NCBI RefSeq assembly: GCF_003460505.1
Contig: NZ_QTVG01000003.1
Span: forward strand, 207,472 to 271,471
Length of the DNA stretch: 64,000 nucleotides
Direction: 5' to 3'
Source: Eubacterium sp. AF36-5BH
GTDB lineage: Bacteria; Bacillota; Clostridia; Lachnospirales; Lachnospiraceae
Shown here: positions 59,945-64,000 of the stretch, one piece after another
How positions within the stretch are numbered: the stretch's first letter is position 1
Layout: the number at the start of each line of letters is the position of its first letter
Notes under the pieces: model-generated
The model's input: only the letters and a program-made list of their open reading frames with translations
Databases searched by the model: none
Told to the model about the DNA's origin: nothing
Made by a program: the position numbers and the translations under genes

Positions 59945-60380
59945 TTATTTACGGAATTTCAAGTTAGTCTTTGCCACAATCATAACCGCTGTAAATGTAA
60001 TCACTTCTGATGACAGAAATGATATCCACACTCCATTTCAAAAGTTGTTTAATATTTTAGTTTCTTTTCTACCGTAACACTGACTAATTAACGGCTGACT
60101 GCCCTGGGCCAAACCATAAAAAATTCTACCTGATTACTTTTTCCTAAATAATGTGTTGTGCATATACTCATGGTAACAATCGGGCTAAGTGCCGTTGCTA
60201 ACGCAACTCCCGTAAAGCCTAAATTCATAGGGAACATAAACACATAGTCAAATACCACATTAAACATGCTACCTGAAAATAGTCTGCTATTCCACATAAT
60301 GCTACAGACAGAAACATTGTTCTTACCATAAAGATTCCAACTGAAGTAAATCTTTAACATATACCATACCTATATATTTC
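59945..60380 (-). pseudogene. Decayed MATE-family efflux transporter
   Basis: Minus-strand segments recognisable as MATE: FNVVFDYVFMFPMNLGFTGVALATALSP (frame ending at 60088), then in shifted frame YGLAQGSQPLISQCYGRKETK, then LKWSVDII and SEVITFTAVMIVAK in further frames. At least three frameshifts are needed; one is a missing T in the TTTTTTATGG stretch near 60115. About 40 residues between the first two parts, and the N- and C-terminal thirds, are gone. The gene is clearly non-functional. Confidence 0.8.
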
Positions 60381-60482
60381 TCCTAATTTCTAACATAACC
60401 AATATTGCTATATTGCAATATTTTCTCAGTCCATGTACATTCTTTGCATTTAGCAACTAACTGTAATTTTTCATTAAATTAT

Positions 60483-60977
60483 CTAAACAAGTTCGTGATA
60501 ATATGGGCAAATATCCTCGTAATGTCCATCCTTCATTCTAAAACCTTTTGGTATTATACCTAACTGAGTAAAACCAAGTCTTTCATATAAATGTCTTGCA
60601 TGGGTATTAGTTGCAACAACAGCGTTAAACTGTAACACTCCATAGCCCTTATTCTTACCCTGCTTCAAACAATCAAGCACCAGCTTTTCCCCTATATGTA
60701 GCCCTCTTGATTCTTTACTAACAGCATAGCTGGCATTACAGATATGTCCACAACGTCCCACATTATTAGGATGCAAAATATACAAGCCATACACTTTTCC
60801 TGTATCCTTATCCTCAGCCACTGCACTGTAAGTCTGCAAGTCAAAAAATTCTTTTCCTGTATCGTTATTTAATAATTCTTCCTGTGGAAATGCAATTCCA
60901 TCTTCTACAACCTGATTCCAAATTTCAATCATTGCTTCTAAATCATTCTGATTATATTCTCTTATGAGTATGTTCAT
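60483..60977 (-). CDS. GNAT-family N-acetyltransferase
   Basis: A 164-residue acetyltransferase. The N-terminal IREYNQNDLEAMIEIWNQVV, the acetyl-CoA loop region KESRGLHIGEKLVLDCL (equivalent to Q/RxxGxG/A) and the C-terminal NTHARHLYERLGFTQLGIIP are typical of the phosphinothricin-acetyltransferase-like branch. The substrate may be an amino acid analogue or small amine. The ATG at 60977 follows a GGAGG-like AGTTAGGAGGC. It stands alone. Confidence 0.88.
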   Translation of the reverse strand: MNILIREYNQNDLEAMIEIWNQVVEDGIAFPQEELLNNDTGKEFFDLQTYSAVAEDKDTGKVYGLYILHPNNVGRCGHICNASYAVSKESRGLHIGEKLVLDCLKQGKNKGYGVLQFNAVVATNTHARHLYERLGFTQLGIIPKGFRMKDGHYEDICPYYHELV

Positions 60978-61155
60978 TTGTTCTGCCTCCTAACTCAAAA
61001 TGAATGTCATCATTTTTAACTCTTAAGTCACAATCTATGTTGCAAGCTTTTCTGCTCATTTTATCAAAATATATAATACAGTTTTTCTCCAACCTAAATT
61101 TTAATTATTATTTTCAACTGTTTTACCACTTTAATTGCGACATATCAAATAAGTT

Positions 61156-61914
61156 TTATTTTCTATATTTTCTAATGTATTCGTATAGCTCGATATTAGT
61201 TTTTGAATTTTTCTCCTCTGCCTCTATGTATTCAGGAAAAGGCAACCCGCTCTGGCATTCTCCACATATATCAATTCCAATAATCTTTTTGTCTTTAATA
61301 AAAAACTGTAAAAGATGCTCAAGCATATCAAGTGGCATGTGGCCCTGACTCCAATTTGTTTCAATATAATTTTTATCCAGAATATCTTTATCAATTGAAA
61401 TGTAAAAAGGTACATCTGTCATTATTTTGCTAAGCTTATCTTTTCCTATGCCGCTCCTAAGTTCTTCTGCTGAAAAAGTTATAAGTTTCTCGCGATTCTT
61501 AATATGAATTTGCTCTATGTCATTTTCAGTTGCACCTATCAAAATCAATTGAACAAGATTTTTATTTTCATTAATAATCTGCGCTGCCCAGTCTCCACAA
61601 CTGGTCATTTTGTTAATCATCGGTTCCTGCATATCGGTATGATGATCATATAGAACTAATGAAAAGGGCTTCATTATTCTGTCTATATTTATTTTTGTTA
61701 TGTAATGAAAATTACCTGAATCAATAAAATGTATCCCATGAATTCCATACTGCTCTGTTCTTTTCTTTATTTCTATTTCAGCAGCCTTGGAGCAATAAAG
61801 GTCACAGCCTTCAATGTCCGAACAATCAATTAGGCTTATACCACTTTCTTGTTGTATGTCCTCATCAATATATACATGTGTAAAATCTAAAATGTAATTT
61901 TTGCTTCTAATCAA
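61156..61914 (-). CDS. Divergent arginase/agmatinase-family protein
   Basis: A 252-residue ureohydrolase-fold protein. Manganese ligands can be matched: His in SGNFHYIT, DHHTD (90-94) for DxHxD, and SIDKDILD (174-181) for SxDxDxxD; a Glu follows in GIDICGECQSG. Overall similarity to arginases is otherwise low, and it lacks the usual GGDH form of the first motif. I place the start at TTG 61914, which has AAGGGGG upstream and lies 33 bp after the aldo/keto reductase gene; the frame to 62010 would overlap that gene. It is co-operonic with the Fe-S reductase-like protein. Confidence 0.75.
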   Translation of the reverse strand: MIRSKNYILDFTHVYIDEDIQQESGISLIDCSDIEGCDLYCSKAAEIEIKKRTEQYGIHGIHFIDSGNFHYITKINIDRIMKPFSLVLYDHHTDMQEPMINKMTSCGDWAAQIINENKNLVQLILIGATENDIEQIHIKNREKLITFSAEELRSGIGKDKLSKIMTDVPFYISIDKDILDKNYIETNWSQGHMPLDMLEHLLQFFIKDKKIIGIDICGECQSGLPFPEYIEAEEKNSKTNIELYEYIRKYRK

Positions 61915-61946
61915 TGTTAAACGCCCCCTTACAAGCAAATGTGATT

Positions 61947-63092
61947 CTAGCAACCAAATAGTTTTGCTGTTTTCTCCATTCTTTCTGCGATTTTTACTCC
62001 AAATGGACAACGTACTTCACAAGCATGACAAGCAATACATTCAGATGCTTTATGTTCAAGAAGTTCATAATGTGATTGTACTGTTGCAGGCACCTCAGGT
62101 TGCATTGTCGCCAAATCATAGAATTTGTTAATCATTGCAATATCTAAATTCGCCACACAAGGCTTGCAATGTCCACAGTATGTACATTCTCCTTTGTATG
62201 AATGGAACGGAGCATTGGCGATTACTGATGCATAGTCTTTTTCCTGCTCTGTAGCTGTTTCATATGCCAAAGCATCATCTACCTGTTCTTTTGTGTCATA
62301 GCCGCACATAATAGATGCTGTTGCAGGTCTGGTTAATGCATAATGAATACACTGAACAGGTGTTAAACTTACTCCAAAAGGAGAACGTTTTTCGTCAAAT
62401 AGTCTACCGCCTGCGTAACCTTTCATAACTGTGATTCCAACATTATTCTGTTCACATATTTTGTATAACTTTGCACGCTCAGGGTCAATTCCTTTAAGGT
62501 TGTTATCAAATTTTTCTGCAAACATTGTGTCAATATCTTCGCTTGCAGGTAACATGTCAAATGCCGGATTTATACTAAATAAAATCATCTCAACATACCC
62601 TGACTGTGCTGCTTTTATGGCAACTTTTGGGTTATGGGAACTCATGCCAATGTGATGTATTATGTTCTTTTCTTTTAACTCCATTACATAATCCATATAA
62701 TCTGAATGCTGAATCTGTTCCCATTCTTCTTCTGAATCTATGTAATGTATCATGCCAATATCAATATAATCTGTTTGAAGTCTTTTAAGTAAATCTTCAA
62801 AAGCTGGTCGAACATATTTCATGTCTCTTGTTCTAAAATACTGTTCATCTTTCCAGGTAGAACCAATATGTCCCTGAATAAACCAATCACTTCTATTATC
62901 CTTGATACCTTTTCCAATAATGTCTCTTGATTTTGGATCTGCCATCCAGCAGTCAAGAATATTAATTCCTTTAGAAGATGCATATTTAATTAATCCGATT
63001 CCCTCTTCTTCTGGGTGTCGTTCTAACCATTCACCACCAAACCCGATTTCACTTACGTCAAGTCCTGTCTTACCTAACTTACGTGTTTTCAT
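61947..63092 (-). CDS. Aldo/keto reductase-like protein with two C-terminal 4Fe-4S motifs
   Basis: A 381-residue protein. N-terminal TIM-barrel of the AKR family (RKLGKTGLDVSEIGFGGEWL, DIGMIHYIDSEEEW) and a C-terminal ferredoxin-like part with CTYCGHCKPC and CIACHACEVRCPFGV. Of the AKR tetrad, Asp47 and the later His are present, but the Tyr position after DCWMA is Asp and the Lys-containing TK motif is QG in WFIQGHIG. So classical hydride chemistry is doubtful; an electron-transfer role is possible. The ATG at 63092 gives the standard N-terminus; a longer frame reaches 63134. Confidence 0.85.
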   Translation of the reverse strand: MKTRKLGKTGLDVSEIGFGGEWLERHPEEEGIGLIKYASSKGINILDCWMADPKSRDIIGKGIKDNRSDWFIQGHIGSTWKDEQYFRTRDMKYVRPAFEDLLKRLQTDYIDIGMIHYIDSEEEWEQIQHSDYMDYVMELKEKNIIHHIGMSSHNPKVAIKAAQSGYVEMILFSINPAFDMLPASEDIDTMFAEKFDNNLKGIDPERAKLYKICEQNNVGITVMKGYAGGRLFDEKRSPFGVSLTPVQCIHYALTRPATASIMCGYDTKEQVDDALAYETATEQEKDYASVIANAPFHSYKGECTYCGHCKPCVANLDIAMINKFYDLATMQPEVPATVQSHYELLEHKASECIACHACEVRCPFGVKIAERMEKTAKLFGC

Positions 63093-63223
63093 TTTATCAC
63101 TCTCACTTTCATATAAATTGAAATTTGTCTTCACGTTAATATGTAATACTTAATCCTATAGTTAATTTACATTAGAAAGAATTAATCGTCAACTTTGTTT
63201 GGAGACTGTGTTAGTTGCGTAAT

Positions 63224-63535
63224 TTATATTGTGCAGTGATAATCTTGTTTTGTATGTGAGATTTTCTTTTCATTTCCATCTCCTCCAAATTCACTGCAAA
63301 ACCACTTTATATAATTTTCTAACATGCCACACATTTTTTGTTCTCTAGCATATTTAACTTCATCATAATTCTGACTAACATCTTCTGCCGAATTCTTTAT
63401 TTGTTCCATTCCGGCACAATCTAATTGATAATCCATCATAGAATGCACAGTCATCGCAAAAGAAGTAGATGCCATATCCACATCTTTTGTCTTAATTTTT
63501 CCATGTTCCTGAAGTGGTTTGTTAGTTTCTGTCAA
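63224..63535 (-). CDS. Hypothetical protein, possibly a remnant
   Basis: A frame of 103 codons from TTG 63535 without a ribosome site; an ATG at 63475 would give 83 residues. The middle (FAMTVHSMMDYQLDCAGMEQIKNSAEDVSQNYDEVKYAREQKMCGMLENYIKWFC) looks helical and protein-like, the ends do not. I do not recognise it. It lies between the reductase-like gene and the 84-bp repeat array, and may be the decayed end of a larger gene. Confidence 0.35.
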   Translation of the reverse strand: MTETNKPLQEHGKIKTKDVDMASTSFAMTVHSMMDYQLDCAGMEQIKNSAEDVSQNYDEVKYAREQKMCGMLENYIKWFCSEFGGDGNEKKISHTKQDYHCTI

Positions 63536-63590
63536 TGGACTTATGCTTATTATTCAATACATCTTCTGTTCTATATTTATTATTATGGAA

Positions 63591-64000
63591 AAATACATCC
63601 CTTTGACCTATTTTTTGTCAAAAGGGATGTATTATGAGGAATCATCTTAGTTTTGTTAATTTCATACTTGGGAAAATACATCCCTTTTGCTTGTTTTTTG
63701 CTAAAAGGGGTGTACTTTTGGGGAATTATCTTTGTTTTGTTAATTTCATACTTGGAAAAATACATCCCTTTTGCTTATTTTTTGCTAAAAGGGGTGTACT
63801 TTTGGGGAATTATCTTTGTTTTGTTAATTTCATACTTGGAAAAATACATCCCTTTTGCTTGTTTTTTGCTAAAAGGGGTGTACTTTTGGGGAATTATCTT
63901 TATTTTTTCAATTTTCTGCTTGGAAAAATACATCCCTTTTGCTTGTTTTTTGCTAAAAGGGGTGTACTTTTGGAGAATCATCTTTATTTTTTCAATTTCA
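63591..64000. repeat. 84-bp tandem repeat array, at least five copies, runs off the window
   Basis: The start AAATACATCC recurs at 63591, 63674, 63758, 63842 and 63926, a period of 83-84 bp. Each unit has inverted arms ACATCCCTTTT and AAAAGGGGTGT around GCTTGTTTTTTGC, then a T-rich tail. The first copy is the most symmetric, with AATACATCCCTTTGAC matching GTC...GGGATGTATT. Copies 2-4 differ by only a few bases. The fifth is cut by the window end. The minus strand is open in 28-codon units except for a nonsense change in copy 3. Confidence 0.9.

Noticed and set aside
59844..60077. Plus-strand frame near the MATE remnant
   Set aside because: The minus strand carries recognisable MATE fragments; the plus frame is a shadow.
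63591..64000. CRISPR array
   Set aside because: Repeats are directly adjacent 84-bp units without unique spacers, and no cas gene is near.

Overview
The window reads as chromosomal DNA of a low-GC, Gram-positive anaerobe of the Clostridia, most likely a Lachnospiraceae member (family-level inference). The grounds are a PolC-type replicative polymerase, the gene order pyrH-frr-uppS-cdsA-dxr-rseP-ispG-polC, a flavodiiron protein, a BceRSAB-type module, strong AAGGAG/GGAGG ribosome sites, frequent TTG and GTG starts, and many exported proteins with Thr/Glu-rich linkers. I see no prophage, integrase, transposase or CRISPR array. Most genes lie on the minus strand.

Region 1-15.7 kb is core housekeeping. 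It holds nusA (cut by the window edge) and rimP behind a strong promoter and a structured leader, an SDR gene, a plus-strand tRNA-Glu followed by an odd tRNA-like short transcript unit, then polC, ispG, rseP, dxr, cdsA, uppS, frr and pyrH (isoprenoid, phospholipid and undecaprenyl lipid supply, ribosome recycling, UMP kinase). A LysR gene remnant and an SH3/NlpC-P60 wall hydrolase follow. Region 15.9-18.3 kb is a short plus-strand group: maf, a Y-family polymerase and a YolD-like partner.

Region 18.4-29.7 kb carries a BceRSAB-like two-component/ABC system, an orphan trpF, and two adjacent Trk/Ktr potassium systems (two channel subunits, two regulatory subunits), then a HAD phosphatase. Region 29.7-38.7 kb carries an orphan LytTR regulator, an XRE regulator, a MetE-like methyltransferase with a near-perfect MET-box next to a MtaR/MetR-like LysR gene, an AzlC fragment, a rhodanese-TtcA fusion, TcdA, a NUDIX hydrolase, a flavodiiron protein and a SEC-C protein.

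Region 39-50 kb is surface biology: a Cof phosphatase, an amidase with wall-binding repeats, a GntR-ABC (YtrA-like) operon with its operator, a Thr-rich lipoprotein, a DHHW/AlgX-like protein plus MBOAT acyltransferase pair, a transglutaminase-like exported protein, an SDR and two very small proteins. Region 50-55.4 kb has an ECF sigma/anti-sigma pair, polyphosphate kinase and an atypical phosphofructokinase.

Region 55.7-59.9 kb is the most unusual part: a locus with a membrane Ser/Thr kinase, a protein with two copies of an HTH module, and a Sel1-repeat protein whose N-terminal half looks like a degenerate kinase, plus a tiny membrane protein. The end of the window holds a decayed MATE transporter, a GNAT enzyme, an operon of an Fe-S aldo/keto reductase-like protein with a divergent arginase-family enzyme, and an 84-bp tandem repeat array running off the window. 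Three copies of a composite intergenic hairpin element sit next to terminators at 37.5, 43.9 and 55.6 kb. All family calls are from reading motifs; no search was run.
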